A DNA stretch of 64,000 nt. It comes from JBDOQU01 sp039839375 (lineage in GTDB: Bacteria > Pseudomonadota > Alphaproteobacteria > DSM-16000 > Inquilinaceae). The translations under genes and the position numbers were made by a program. Numbering within the stretch: the first letter of the stretch is position 1; each line of letters opens with the position of its first letter. The stretch covers positions 310,001-374,000 of the forward strand of contig NZ_JBDOQU010000002.1 of NCBI RefSeq assembly GCF_039839375.1. The letters run 5' to 3'. The notes under the pieces are model-generated. The model searched no databases, was not told the origin of the DNA, and saw only the letters and a program-made list of their open reading frames with translations. Shown here one piece after another: positions 52,237 through 60,607 of the stretch.

Positions 52237-54413
52237 CTGACCTGCCGAAGCAATCGCAGCGCGTTGAGGGTGACGATGACGGTGGCGCCGGTGTCGGCCA
52301 GGATCGCGAGCCACAGGTCGGTCAAGCCGAGTAGGGTCGTGACCAGGAACACGGCCTTGAGGCCAAGCGCCATCGCCACGTTCTGGTGGATGTTCGCCAT
52401 CGTCGCCCGCGACAGCGCGACGAGATCGGCGACACCCTCTACCCGGTTGCCCAGCAGCGCTGCGTCAGCGGTCTCCAGGGCCACGTCGGTGCCGCCGCCC
52501 ATGGCAATGCCGACGTCGGCCGCGGCCAGAGCCGGACCGTCGTTGATGCCGTCGCCGACCATCGCGATCGGCGCCCCGGACTTCATCGCCGCGATCTCCC
52601 GCAGCTTGTCCTCGGGCATGAGCTCGGCCTTCACGTCGACGCCCAGCCCTCGGGCGATGGCCTGCCCGGTGCGGCGGTTGTCGCCGGTCAGCATCACGCT
52701 GCGGATGCCGAGCCCGCGGAGGGCCGTGATGCCCTGCGCGGCGTCGGGTCGCGGCTCGTCACGCAGCGCGATGAGGCCAACCGGCCGCGCATCCGCGACG
52801 ACCACGACCACGGTCTTGCCATCGTCCTCGAGGGCGGCGATGCGGTCGGCGGGAATGGCATACGGACCGCAGCGCTCGGCCGCGTGGCGCGGCGAGCCGA
52901 CCTCGACGAGCTTCCCGGCGACAATGGCCTGCGCCGCCTTGCCGGGGACAGCTTTCTGGTCGCGGGCCGGGCGCAGCGGCACACCGTCGGCTGACACCCT
53001 GTCGAGCACGGCCCTGGCGATCGGGTGACTGGACCCGTTCTCTACGGCCGCCGCAAACCCGAGCAGCGTGCGGTCGCTTCCGCTCAGCGGGACCAAATCC
53101 GTCACCTGCGGCCGTCCCTGGGTCAGCGTGCCGGTCTTGTCGAAGGCAATGACACGGACACGGCCGATCGCTTCCAGGGCGGCGCCTCCCTTGATCAGGA
53201 GGCCGCGCCGCGCACCGGCCGCGATGCCGGACGTTATGGCGGCGGGCGTGGAGAGAACGAGGGCGCACGGACAGCCGATCAACAGGAGAGCCAGCCCGCG
53301 GTAGATCCAGGTCTGCCAATCGGCCCCGAAGGCGAGCGGGGGGACGAGAATCGTCAGGAGGGACACCATGACGACCATCGGTGTGTAGCGCGCGCTGAAC
53401 CGCTCGATGAACCGGGCGGTGGGCGCCTTGCTGGCCTGAGCTTCCTCGACGAGGTGGATGATGCGGGCGATGGTGTTGTCGGCCGCCGCGCGCATCACAC
53501 GCATCCGCAGCGCCCCCGTGGCGTTGATGCCGCCCGCGAAGACCGCCGAGCCGACCTCTTTGGGAACCGGGACGGATTCTCCGGTCACCGGGGATTCGTC
53601 GACATCGGATTGGCCCTCAACGACCTCGCCGTCGGCTGGCACCCGGTCGCCGGGGCGAACCAAAACCACTTGGCCGATTTCCAGTCGCGCAGCCGGAATC
53701 TCGCGGGCGTCCTCACCGTCGAGCAGCAGCGCGGTCCGGGGAACAAGTGCAGCCAGCGCCTTAATGCCGGATCGGGCCCGACCCGCCGCGACCCCCTCCA
53801 GGAGCTCGCCGACGGCAAACAACAGCACCACGATCGAGGCCTCGGCGGTCTCCCCGATGACAAGGGCGCCCAGGGTGGCCACGGACATCAGCATCTCTAT
53901 GCTGAACGGCGAACCCGCGCGGGCGAGAGCGACGGCGCGGCGGCCGAACACGGCCAGGCCGACCAACGCCGCGGGAACGAGGGCGTAGTCGCCGACGGCC
54001 GGGGTCAGCCACGACGCCAGGTATCCCAGGGCGACGAGAAGCGTTATCAGGCCGGTTAGCCGGGCCTTGGACGTGGCCCACCACGGTCGCTCTGCGGGCG
54101 CGCTGATGTCATCAGCGGCCTGGCCGTCGGGGATGATCTGGATGTTATCCGCGACCTCGATCCCGTAGCCAAGGGTCCGGATGGTGCCCTCGAGCTTCTC
54201 CCTGGGGGTCGCCGCCTCGTCCAGCTTCAACCTGAGGGTCTGAGAGTGGTAGTTGAGGCTGATGTCTGCGATGCCGGGGAGGCGGTGCAGGGCCATCTCG
54301 ATCTTGGCCACACAGCTCGGGCAGTCCATCCCGGACACCAGGTATCGCAGGGGCTGGTCACTCCGCTCCGTGGCTTCCTCGATGATTGCCCCATCCAGCA
54401 TATCGAACTCCAA
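52233..54413 (-). CDS. cadA: Zn/Cd/Pb-exporting P1B-type ATPase
   Basis: Exports divalent soft metals (Zn2+, Cd2+, Pb2+) from the cytosol. The 726 residues have an HMA domain (GMDCPSCVAKIEMAL), the actuator TGESVPVPKEVG, the transmembrane CPCALVLSTPAA (typical of ZntA/CadA rather than copper pumps), DKTGTLTQG, SSHPIARAV, GDGINDGPAL, and the closing DTGATVIVTLNALRLL. It is divergently arranged with the CadR/ZntR-like gene and starts at a MerR-controlled promoter. Confidence 0.95.
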   Translation of the reverse strand: MEFDMLDGAIIEEATERSDQPLRYLVSGMDCPSCVAKIEMALHRLPGIADISLNYHSQTLRLKLDEAATPREKLEGTIRTLGYGIEVADNIQIIPDGQAADDISAPAERPWWATSKARLTGLITLLVALGYLASWLTPAVGDYALVPAALVGLAVFGRRAVALARAGSPFSIEMLMSVATLGALVIGETAEASIVVLLFAVGELLEGVAAGRARSGIKALAALVPRTALLLDGEDAREIPAARLEIGQVVLVRPGDRVPADGEVVEGQSDVDESPVTGESVPVPKEVGSAVFAGGINATGALRMRVMRAAADNTIARIIHLVEEAQASKAPTARFIERFSARYTPMVVMVSLLTILVPPLAFGADWQTWIYRGLALLLIGCPCALVLSTPAAITSGIAAGARRGLLIKGGAALEAIGRVRVIAFDKTGTLTQGRPQVTDLVPLSGSDRTLLGFAAAVENGSSHPIARAVLDRVSADGVPLRPARDQKAVPGKAAQAIVAGKLVEVGSPRHAAERCGPYAIPADRIAALEDDGKTVVVVVADARPVGLIALRDEPRPDAAQGITALRGLGIRSVMLTGDNRRTGQAIARGLGVDVKAELMPEDKLREIAAMKSGAPIAMVGDGINDGPALAAADVGIAMGGGTDVALETADAALLGNRVEGVADLVALSRATMANIHQNVAMALGLKAVFLVTTLLGLTDLWLAILADTGATVIVTLNALRLLRQVR

Positions 54414-54469
54414 CCGACGACGGGCGCGGCGTGCGGCATTCGGTGCTGCGTTCGCGCCTTCCGTTGGCT

Positions 54470-54500
54470 AAGATGGACCCTGTACCAACTACAGGCTCAA
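54470..54500 (-). promoter_or_regulatory. MerR-type cadA promoter
   Basis: On the minus strand TTGAGC (54495-54500) and CATCTT (54470-54475) are spaced by 19 bp, with the 6-bp dyad CCTGTA-CCAAC-TACAGG (54479-54495) between them, as for ZntR/CadR/PbrR-activated promoters. It sits between the divergent cadA and regulator genes. Confidence 0.82.
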
Positions 54501-54506
54501 GGGGTC

Positions 54507-54965
54507 ATGGCGGAAAAATCTGCGGCGGTCGGTCACACCATCGGTCCGCTCGGTAAGCTGACCGGAGTGAACATCGAGACGATCCGATATTACGAGCGGA
54601 TCGGCTTGGTGCCGGAGCCGAGCCGAACGGCGGGGGGCTATAGGCTGTACGGCCCGGCACATATCGGGCGGCTTACCTTCATCCGAAATGCTCGCGAGCT
54701 CGGCTTCCCGATCGAGACCATCCGCGACCTGCTCGGATTGGCCGACGATCGGGATCGGCCGTGCGGCGACGTTGACCGGATCGCGTCGACCCATCTCGCC
54801 GAGGTCGAGGGCAAGATCGCTCGGCTGACGACCTTCAAAAAGGAGTTGGAGCGAATGATCTCGCAATGCCGCCACGGCACCGTCTCGGAATGCCGCATAA
54901 TCGAAGCCCTGGCCAACCGATCGGCTCCCGATCTGGCGGAGGATGCCGAAGCCCGTGCCCGATGA
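54507..54965 (+). CDS. MerR-family regulator of cadA (CadR/ZntR-like)
   Basis: Metal-sensing activator, 152 residues. The HTH has IGPLGKLTGVNIETIRYYERIGLVPEPSRTAGGYRLY. Metal-site cysteines are in DRPCGDV (about residue 80) and ISQCRHGTVSECRII near the C-terminus (C-x7-C), as in ZntR/CadR-type proteins. The ATG at 54507 has AAGGGG upstream. It is divergent from cadA with the operator between, so it most likely controls the cadA-lspA-HMA-CDF operon and itself. Confidence 0.88.
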   Translation: MAEKSAAVGHTIGPLGKLTGVNIETIRYYERIGLVPEPSRTAGGYRLYGPAHIGRLTFIRNARELGFPIETIRDLLGLADDRDRPCGDVDRIASTHLAEVEGKIARLTTFKKELERMISQCRHGTVSECRIIEALANRSAPDLAEDAEARAR

Positions 54966-55253
54966 TGGTAGGAACGCCTAGCTGACACGTGATCGGTACT
55001 GGTGAAGCCTGTGGCGTAATCTGCAAAAGGGTGCACAGCCTCGTCCATACTCCTGCGCGCGAACTTGGTGCGCCTGCCCCTGATCGTGATGCATATATTT
55101 CTCCCGATGGTGAGGCCTTGAGCGTACGGACGACATATTCGATTCCGGGTGATCTGGGTGGATCGGCTACTTGCCGAACCGGGTTCGTTGGACAGGACAG
55201 ACACCTACGCTCACCGGCCTTTCATCCCGGCCTTCAGGGTCGTGGTGACTGCG

Positions 55254-55379
55254 TCATTTTCGGCGCGCCATCAGGTATTTCACCAAGGCCGCAATGGCGA
55301 GCACGAGCACGATCAGGACGAGGATCCATACCAACGCCATGCCGCCCATCATCCAACCCATCCCTTCCATATCCATCAT
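55254..55379 (-). CDS. Small Met-rich single-span membrane protein
   Basis: A 41-residue protein starting with two Met codons, MMDMEGMGWMMGGM, a Met-rich head, then one transmembrane segment (ALVWILVLIVLVLAIAALV) and a basic tail (KYLMARRK). AAGGCG precedes the ATG at 55379. It is last in the run after ccdA. The Met-rich head could bind Cu(I), but this is inference. Small proteins of this kind are common near copper genes. Confidence 0.65.
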   Translation of the reverse strand: MMDMEGMGWMMGGMALVWILVLIVLVLAIAALVKYLMARRK

Positions 55380-55435
55380 GGCGGTTCGCCTTTCTGTTGG
55401 TTCGCAAAGACGTGCTCAGGCTGGCGCACCGCCTC

Positions 55436-56176
55436 TCAGCCGATCGTTCCCAGAACGGGGAAGTGCTCGAGCAGCCAGAACGAGAAGGCGGACATGTGGC
55501 CGGTGATCATGGCGACTCCCATGACGACCATGAGGCCACCGGCACCGGCCTCGAGAAACCGACCGGCGCGGCGCATCCGCTTCAGCCGCTTCAACAGGCC
55601 GTCCGTGAAGATGGCCGAAACCAGGAACGGCAGCCCGAGACCGATCGAGTAGATGCTGAGCAAGACGATGCCGTTCGAGGCCGTCGCTGAGAGCGCGCTG
55701 ACCGTCAGGATCGCGCCGAGGACCGGCCCGATGCAGGGCGTCCAGCCGAACCCGAACGCCAGGCCGAGAACATAGGCGCCGAACGGTCTCCCGCCCTTGA
55801 GGTCGGCGTGGAACCGGAACTCCCTTTGGAACCACGGCAGCCGCACGAGACCGGTCATGAACACGCCGAACAGGATGACGATGGCGCCGCCGAAGATGTT
55901 TGCCTCGTAGCGGTAAGACAGGAGCAGGCGGCTGATGGCCGACGCGCTCGCGCCGAGGGCGACGAACACGGTCGAGAAGCCAAGGACGAAATACGTGCTG
56001 AGGAGCAGCGTTGACAGCCGGTCGCCGAGTGAACGCCCCTCCTGCTGCTCTCCGAGCGTGCTCCCGGCCACGTAGGATACGTAGCCGGGGACGAGCGGCA
56101 GGACGCAGGGAGAGAGGAACGAGATGATCCCGGCCGTGAAAGCCGTCAGGATGCCGATGTTGGAGATTTCGAACAT
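55436..56176 (-). CDS. ccdA: CcdA/DsbD-type thiol-disulfide transmembrane protein
   Basis: Moves reducing equivalents across the inner membrane to periplasmic thioredoxins. The 246 residues have six membrane segments and the paired cysteines in LSPCVLPLVPGY and GFGWTPCIGPVLG, as in CcdA. It follows the DsbA-like gene by six bases, and with TlpA- and CcmG-like genes further upstream would supply reductant to them. Confidence 0.92.
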   Translation of the reverse strand: MFEISNIGILTAFTAGIISFLSPCVLPLVPGYVSYVAGSTLGEQQEGRSLGDRLSTLLLSTYFVLGFSTVFVALGASASAISRLLLSYRYEANIFGGAIVILFGVFMTGLVRLPWFQREFRFHADLKGGRPFGAYVLGLAFGFGWTPCIGPVLGAILTVSALSATASNGIVLLSIYSIGLGLPFLVSAIFTDGLLKRLKRMRRAGRFLEAGAGGLMVVMGVAMITGHMSAFSFWLLEHFPVLGTIG

Positions 56177-56182
56177 CGCCGA

Positions 56183-56962
56183 TCAATCCGCGACCTGCTC
56201 TCGCGCCTGCGTGATCAGGCGCTCCATCGTTTCCAGGTCGACCAGCCCCCGGACTATCTCGTCACCAACAATGAAGGTTGGCGTTCCACTGATCCGGAGT
56301 GCCTGGGCGAGCGTGATGTTGCGCTTGATCGTCTCGGCGATAGCCGAATCTTCCATGTCTCTCCTGAGGCGTTCGATGTCGAGGCCCACAGCCTCGGCAA
56401 TTTCGATGGTCGAGCGCTCCGTGATCGCACCGCTATGCGCCATCATGGCCTGGTGGAAGGCTTCGTATTTCCCTTGACGCTGGGAGGCAAGCGCCGCCCG
56501 TGCCGCGAATTCGGAGCCGGGCCCCAGGATCGGGAACTCCTTGTAGACAAATCGAAGACCGTCGTCGGACTCCTCGACCTCGGCCAAAAGCGGTGCCGCC
56601 TCGCGGCAGTAGGGGCAGTTGTAGTCGAAGAATTCGACGATCGTGACGTCCCCCTCTGGATTACCGGCAACCGGCGCCGTCGGATCGTTGAAGATCTCGT
56701 CCCGACGCGCCGCAACGATGGACCTCAATTCATTCGCTTCGGCGACCTGCTGGCGCTCTTCCATGCGTCGGAACGCCTCGACGATCACCTCCGGGTTTCG
56801 GAGGATGTAGGCGCGCGCCTGGTTCTCGAACGCGCGCGGCACGACCCTAGTCTCGCTGGCGTCGAAGACCCCGATCGCGAAGAGCAATGATGCTGCGGAG
56901 AGGGCTGCGGCGAGCGCCGAAAGAGCCAACGATCCGGCGATGGCCAGCTTGAACTTAGACAT
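56183..56962 (-). CDS. DsbA-family thiol-disulfide oxidoreductase
   Basis: Periplasmic thioredoxin-fold protein with a helical insertion. The 259-residue precursor starts MSKFKLAIAGSLALSALAA, a signal-anchor. A helical N-terminal extension (ENQARAYILRNPEVIVEAFRRME) precedes the active site FFDYNCPYCREAA; the cis-proline loop is SGTPTFIVG. This pattern matches DsbA/BdbD-like (ScsC-type) proteins. ATG 56962 has GGAG eight bases upstream and overlaps the membrane-protein gene by eight bases. Confidence 0.88.
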   Translation of the reverse strand: MSKFKLAIAGSLALSALAAALSAASLLFAIGVFDASETRVVPRAFENQARAYILRNPEVIVEAFRRMEERQQVAEANELRSIVAARRDEIFNDPTAPVAGNPEGDVTIVEFFDYNCPYCREAAPLLAEVEESDDGLRFVYKEFPILGPGSEFAARAALASQRQGKYEAFHQAMMAHSGAITERSTIEIAEAVGLDIERLRRDMEDSAIAETIKRNITLAQALRISGTPTFIVGDEIVRGLVDLETMERLITQAREQVAD

Positions 56963-57485
56963 GGTGTTTGCTCCGCAAGGGAACGTGAGAACCAGGGGCA
57001 TGAATGATCATCGTCTCGGACCGGTACGCCCACCAGAAACCGACCGTCGGGACGACGATCCACTGAGCGACCGGCGAGAGCCCAGTACCGGTCAGCGGAA
57101 TGACCGGCATCAGTTCCGAGTAGGCCCAGGATTCTCGCACGACGATGTTCAGCCACTCGCTGAAGATCGTGTAGGCGAGGCCGAGCGCGATCGTGAGCAC
57201 GGCGATCCCCACATAGCGTCGCCCCGGCCAACTGCCGCTTCCGACCAGAACGAGCACCAGCATGAGAGACGAGAGGGCGATCAGGATGTCGCCGCCGGTG
57301 CAGTGCACGACCGCGAAGGCCAACTCGCCCACCGATCCATCCCGCCAGATCGTGTAGAGCGGCAGGTGAAGGATTTCCCACACTAGGTTGGCGACCGCGA
57401 CGAACAGGAGATACCGGCGCATCACCGATAGCCAGCCGCCACCCACCGCCAAGCCTCGCTCCGACGCAAACTCAGCACCCGACAT
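56955..57485 (-). CDS. Polytopic membrane protein (unknown)
   Basis: A 176-residue protein with about four membrane segments (YLLFVAVANLVWEILHLPLYT, ILIALSSLMLVLVLV, VGIAVLTIALGLAYTIFSEWL, PVAQWIVVPTVGFWWAY). It contains AVVHCTGGDIL and ends with histidines (SHVPLRSKHHV). GGAGGG precedes ATG 57485. I do not recognise the family. It lies between the BNR protein and DsbA genes and overlaps the latter. Confidence 0.65.
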   Translation of the reverse strand: MSGAEFASERGLAVGGGWLSVMRRYLLFVAVANLVWEILHLPLYTIWRDGSVGELAFAVVHCTGGDILIALSSLMLVLVLVGSGSWPGRRYVGIAVLTIALGLAYTIFSEWLNIVVRESWAYSELMPVIPLTGTGLSPVAQWIVVPTVGFWWAYRSETMIIHAPGSHVPLRSKHHV

Positions 57486-57519
57486 CACCGTCCCTCCGAT
57501 CAGATCTCTAGCCTCGGCA

Positions 57520-58398
57520 TCAGGCGCCAAGACCGCTCCAATTCCGACCGCCGTCAGTGCTGGCCAGGATGGCGCCGTCCTGGGTGACCGCGAACAGCCG
57601 CTTGGGTTCGCTCGGATCAATCGCGAGGTGCAACAGCACGCGGTTACCGAAGTCGCTGCTGACCGTTTCCCAGATGAGCCCCGGCTCCTCCTTCGTTCTG
57701 ATCAGGCCGGTGCCGACCACGAAGGCGTAGACCGTGCCGTCGGGGGCTGCTTGGACCATGGTTGCTGGCTGCTGAACGTCGAACGCTGGCATCCAGGTCT
57801 CCGCCCCGTCACCGCTGACCATCAGCCCGTCGCGGGTGGCGGCGTAGACGATGTCCGGGTTGGTAGCGGACGCGCCGAGGTCGAACACGTCGGCCTGGGG
57901 TGCTCCGGCAACCTCCCAGGTCTTCCCGCCGTCGCGGCTGATCTGGATGTCGCCGTAGAGGCCGTAGATCACGTTCGGGTCGGCGGCGCTGACGTCCATC
58001 GCATGGAAGTCGACCGGACCGTTCGCCCCTTGCGCTATCTGCTCCCAGCTTTGGCCGCCATCCTTGGAGGTAATGAAGCCGAGATTGCCACCGCCCGCCG
58101 GATGCCCGCTGGCGTAGAAGACGTCCGGGTCGCTGGGATGGGGCGTGAAGCCCATGTAGTCGCTCCGGTCGTCCGAGACCTGCTCGGCGGTCCCGTCGGG
58201 CGCGGTGCGGTAAACCCCGTGATGCGTCGCCAGGAGGAGGCGCGCCGGATCCGTTGGGTCCACCGCGATCCCATGGATGTGCGAGACCTCGCCGATCGGG
58301 ATGCTCTCCGAGGCGTCTGCCTGCCACAGGGCGGCGGCGGCGATAACGATCGCGGCGACTGCGGCGACGGTGATCAGGGGTTTGGAGCGAAGGTTCAT
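57520..58398 (-). CDS. BNR-repeat beta-propeller protein (F510_1955-type)
   Basis: A 292-residue exported or anchored protein (TVAAVAAIVIAAAALWQADA). Repeated Asp-box/BNR motifs are visible: SKDGGQSWEQI, SRDGGKTWEVAG, SGDGAETWMP, STDGGRNWSG. HIHGIAVDPTDPARLLLATHHGVYR is characteristic of a glycosyl-hydrolase-like family often found beside SCO and copper genes. No sugar substrate is known; a scaffold or metal-linked role is possible. AGGACC precedes ATG 58398. Sits between SCO copy 2 and the membrane protein. Confidence 0.8.
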   Translation of the reverse strand: MNLRSKPLITVAAVAAIVIAAAALWQADASESIPIGEVSHIHGIAVDPTDPARLLLATHHGVYRTAPDGTAEQVSDDRSDYMGFTPHPSDPDVFYASGHPAGGGNLGFITSKDGGQSWEQIAQGANGPVDFHAMDVSAADPNVIYGLYGDIQISRDGGKTWEVAGAPQADVFDLGASATNPDIVYAATRDGLMVSGDGAETWMPAFDVQQPATMVQAAPDGTVYAFVVGTGLIRTKEEPGLIWETVSSDFGNRVLLHLAIDPSEPKRLFAVTQDGAILASTDGGRNWSGLGA

Positions 58399-58448
58399 TT
58401 TGGGTCCTGAAATTCGGGTTGTAGTCGGAAGGGTTGAGGCGCGTTGCA

Positions 58449-59150
58449 TCAGAACAGCGACAGGATCCGCTGCCAGATGGATGGGATAGTGCCTTGGGCC
58501 GCCTCGTCCCCGTGCGGCGCCCCAGCGTTCACCAGGCCGTTGAGGTAGACGACGAGGTTCGTCGGATCGAACTCCAGGCCATGGAAATTACCCCGCAGCG
58601 TTCCTTGCTGATCGATGACGTGGGTGACGACGCCGTGCATCTGTAGGCCGTCCTCGGTCACCGTGAACCCGTGACCGAACGCCTCCACGAGCTCGCGCGT
58701 CGCTTCGGGCCGGTCAGGTCCGCTCGTCAGGAAAACCCAATTGGCCGGGTCCAGGCCATGGGCCTCGCCGTAGCCGCGCAGAACTTCGGCCGTGTCGCGT
58801 TCCGGATCCGTCGTGACGGTGACGACCTGGACCTGGTCGCGCATCGGCGTCTGGTTGACCATCTCCTGGATGCGGGCGATGACATCGGCGTGCAGCGGAC
58901 AGACATCGGGACAACTCGCGTAAACGAAGTGCAGCACGACGATCTTGCCGCGGAGGTCTGACAAGCTGACGGAATTGTCGTCCGCGTCCTGGAGCGTGAA
59001 GTCGGGCGCCGGGACGTTCTTGATCTCGAAAAACTTCTCTTTCTCGTGGAGGTCCTGTTCCAGACTGTCCAGCGAATGTGCAGCCATCGGCGTGGGAGCG
59101 ACGACGGTCGCGAGAAGGACGGCAAATATAAGGAGGCGCGCGAGCTTCAT
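58449..59150 (-). CDS. SCO1/SenC-family protein (copy 2)
   Basis: A 233-residue periplasmic copper chaperone or thiol protein with signal peptide (LLIFAVLLATVVAPTPMAAHS), the motif FVYASCPDVCPLHA, TTDPERDTAEV and HGVVTHVIDQQG supplying the histidine. It is related to but clearly different from SCO copy 1 at 49568. It lies 50 bp upstream of the BNR gene and 108 bp downstream of the Met-rich gene. Confidence 0.9.
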   Translation of the reverse strand: MKLARLLIFAVLLATVVAPTPMAAHSLDSLEQDLHEKEKFFEIKNVPAPDFTLQDADDNSVSLSDLRGKIVVLHFVYASCPDVCPLHADVIARIQEMVNQTPMRDQVQVVTVTTDPERDTAEVLRGYGEAHGLDPANWVFLTSGPDRPEATRELVEAFGHGFTVTEDGLQMHGVVTHVIDQQGTLRGNFHGLEFDPTNLVVYLNGLVNAGAPHGDEAAQGTIPSIWQRILSLF

Positions 59151-59258
59151 GGTCGTGTCCAGTCGGGAGTATCGGCGGGCTCGTGTCCCGAGACGTCAGA
59201 GCACTACGGGCGCCGGGCTGCCGCTCGCGCGGACGGCCCGGCGCTCGCTCCAGTCGTC

Positions 59259-59537
59259 TTAGCCGTTGCCTTCCTGGTTCTGCTGGGACGCTGCAGGCTG
59301 CTGCTGCGCCATGGCCTGCATCATCTCGGTGCAGGTCGCCATCATCTCGTTCATCTGGGACATCATGCCCATCATCCGCATCATGCCGCCGCCCGGCATC
59401 ATGCCCTCCATGTCGTTCATCATGGGGGCTTCGCTCCGGGGCGCCTGATCGGATTGGTTCTGAGCGAGGACGGCCGGGATGCCGAGGAGGCCGGTTGCGA
59501 CGAGCGCGACCGCGAGGGTCTTGGTCATGGTGCGCAT
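59259..59537 (-). CDS. Met-rich secreted protein, probable Cu(I) scavenger
   Basis: A 92-residue precursor: signal peptide (LAVALVATGLLGIPAVLAQ), then a segment in which 17 of 38 residues (39-76) are Met, arranged in MM and MxM pairs, with one Cys, and a Gln-rich tail. Such Met clusters bind Cu(I) in the periplasm. No family name is certain. It lies nine bases after the membrane-protein gene at 59547, in the same direction, and begins the copper-thiol run. Confidence 0.7.
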   Translation of the reverse strand: MRTMTKTLAVALVATGLLGIPAVLAQNQSDQAPRSEAPMMNDMEGMMPGGGMMRMMGMMSQMNEMMATCTEMMQAMAQQQPAASQQNQEGNG

Positions 59538-59546
59538 GGTGATCTC

Positions 59547-59957
59547 CTATGCTTGGGTTGAGCGTGCGAGGCGTCGCCGCTGACGACGGCGCCTTGGTTC
59601 CAGCCGGGTTGTCGCAACGTGCGCAGCCCTGGCTGAAGGGGTCGATCGCGTGGACGGAGCGATCGTCTGCTGGAGCGGCAGGAAAGTTGGGTCTGCCTGC
59701 ACTGTCGGCGTGCCCTTGCCCGGCTTCGAGCAGGCCTTGGACATGCAGAGCCCGAGGCCGCACATGATCGCGCATGGCGCGAAGGCCACCAGCAGCGGGG
59801 CGATACCCACCGCCACCAGCCAGGGCCAGCCGAACCACAGAGCCGGGACCGCCAGCCCGACCGCCGCTGCGATCAAGCCGCGGCGGCCGCGGAGCCCACA
59901 GCGCAGGGCATTGCCGAGATCCTGGCCTAATGAGGGGTCGGGGACGGAAGCGCTCAT
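59547..59957 (-). CDS. Small Cys-containing membrane protein
   Basis: A 136-residue protein with two membrane segments (GLIAAAVGLAVPALWFGWPWLVAVGIAPLLVAFAPCAIMCGLGL) and a Cys-rich turn, APCAIMCGLGLCMSKACSK. The C-terminal part is proline- and arginine-rich and probably disordered. It starts at 59957, overlapping the TlpA-like stop by four bases (ATGA). I cannot name a family; the Cys cluster suggests metal or thiol chemistry at the membrane. Confidence 0.6.
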   Translation of the reverse strand: MSASVPDPSLGQDLGNALRCGLRGRRGLIAAAVGLAVPALWFGWPWLVAVGIAPLLVAFAPCAIMCGLGLCMSKACSKPGKGTPTVQADPTFLPLQQTIAPSTRSTPSARAAHVATTRLEPRRRRQRRRLARSTQA

Positions 59958-60607
59958 GGTGTCACCTTGTGGTTGGCGGAAATCGCCTGAACACGATCGT
60001 TCAGGCTCGACGGGGGCTCGCGCCGGTTCGCGTCGCGCACCACCGGCTCGTTGAGATAGCGCCGGATCAGGTCGATGGCCTCGGGGCTGTCCCATTCGGC
60101 AGGGCCGGTCAGCCGTCCAACCTCACGGCCTTGGCGGTCGATCAGGAGCGTCGTGGGGACGCCCAGGACACCGAGCGTGCCCATCGACGCGCCAGGTTGG
60201 TCGAGGTAGATGCGGAGGTTCTCGATACCGATCTCGGAGAAGAACGCGCGGACGTCCCCGAACCCGCCCCGGTCGATCGACAGCGCCACGACCTCGAAGT
60301 CGGACCCGCCCAGCTCGGCTTGGAGTCGGTCGAGCGTCGGCATCTCCTCGCGGCAGGGGACGCACCACGTCGCCCAGACGTTCAGCAGGACCACTCTGCC
60401 GCGGAAGTCAGCCAGGCTGAGGTCGTTCCCGTCGGCGCCCTGGAACCGTAGTTCGGGCAAGAGCTTGGGCTCGTGGAGTGGGGCGAGCCCGAACGGCTCG
60501 CTTGCTCGCGCCGTTGGTGGGGCGAGGATACGAGTCGCAAGTCCGGCGGCGGACAGCAGGCCGACGGCAAGCGCTTGCCGTCGAGCGAGGGATGGGGTTC
60601 GTCTCAT
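59954..60607 (-). CDS. TlpA/ResA-like periplasmic thioredoxin
   Basis: A 217-residue membrane-anchored or secreted thioredoxin (RRQALAVGLLSAAGLATRILA signal) with active site NVWATWCVPCREEMPTL and cis-proline loop LGVPTTLLIDRQG. It reduces disulfides in cytochrome or copper-site maturation. It begins at ATG 60607, overlapping the CcmG-like stop by four bases. It would draw electrons from CcdA. Confidence 0.88.
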   Translation of the reverse strand: MRRTPSLARRQALAVGLLSAAGLATRILAPPTARASEPFGLAPLHEPKLLPELRFQGADGNDLSLADFRGRVVLLNVWATWCVPCREEMPTLDRLQAELGGSDFEVVALSIDRGGFGDVRAFFSEIGIENLRIYLDQPGASMGTLGVLGVPTTLLIDRQGREVGRLTGPAEWDSPEAIDLIRRYLNEPVVRDANRREPPSSLNDRVQAISANHKVTP

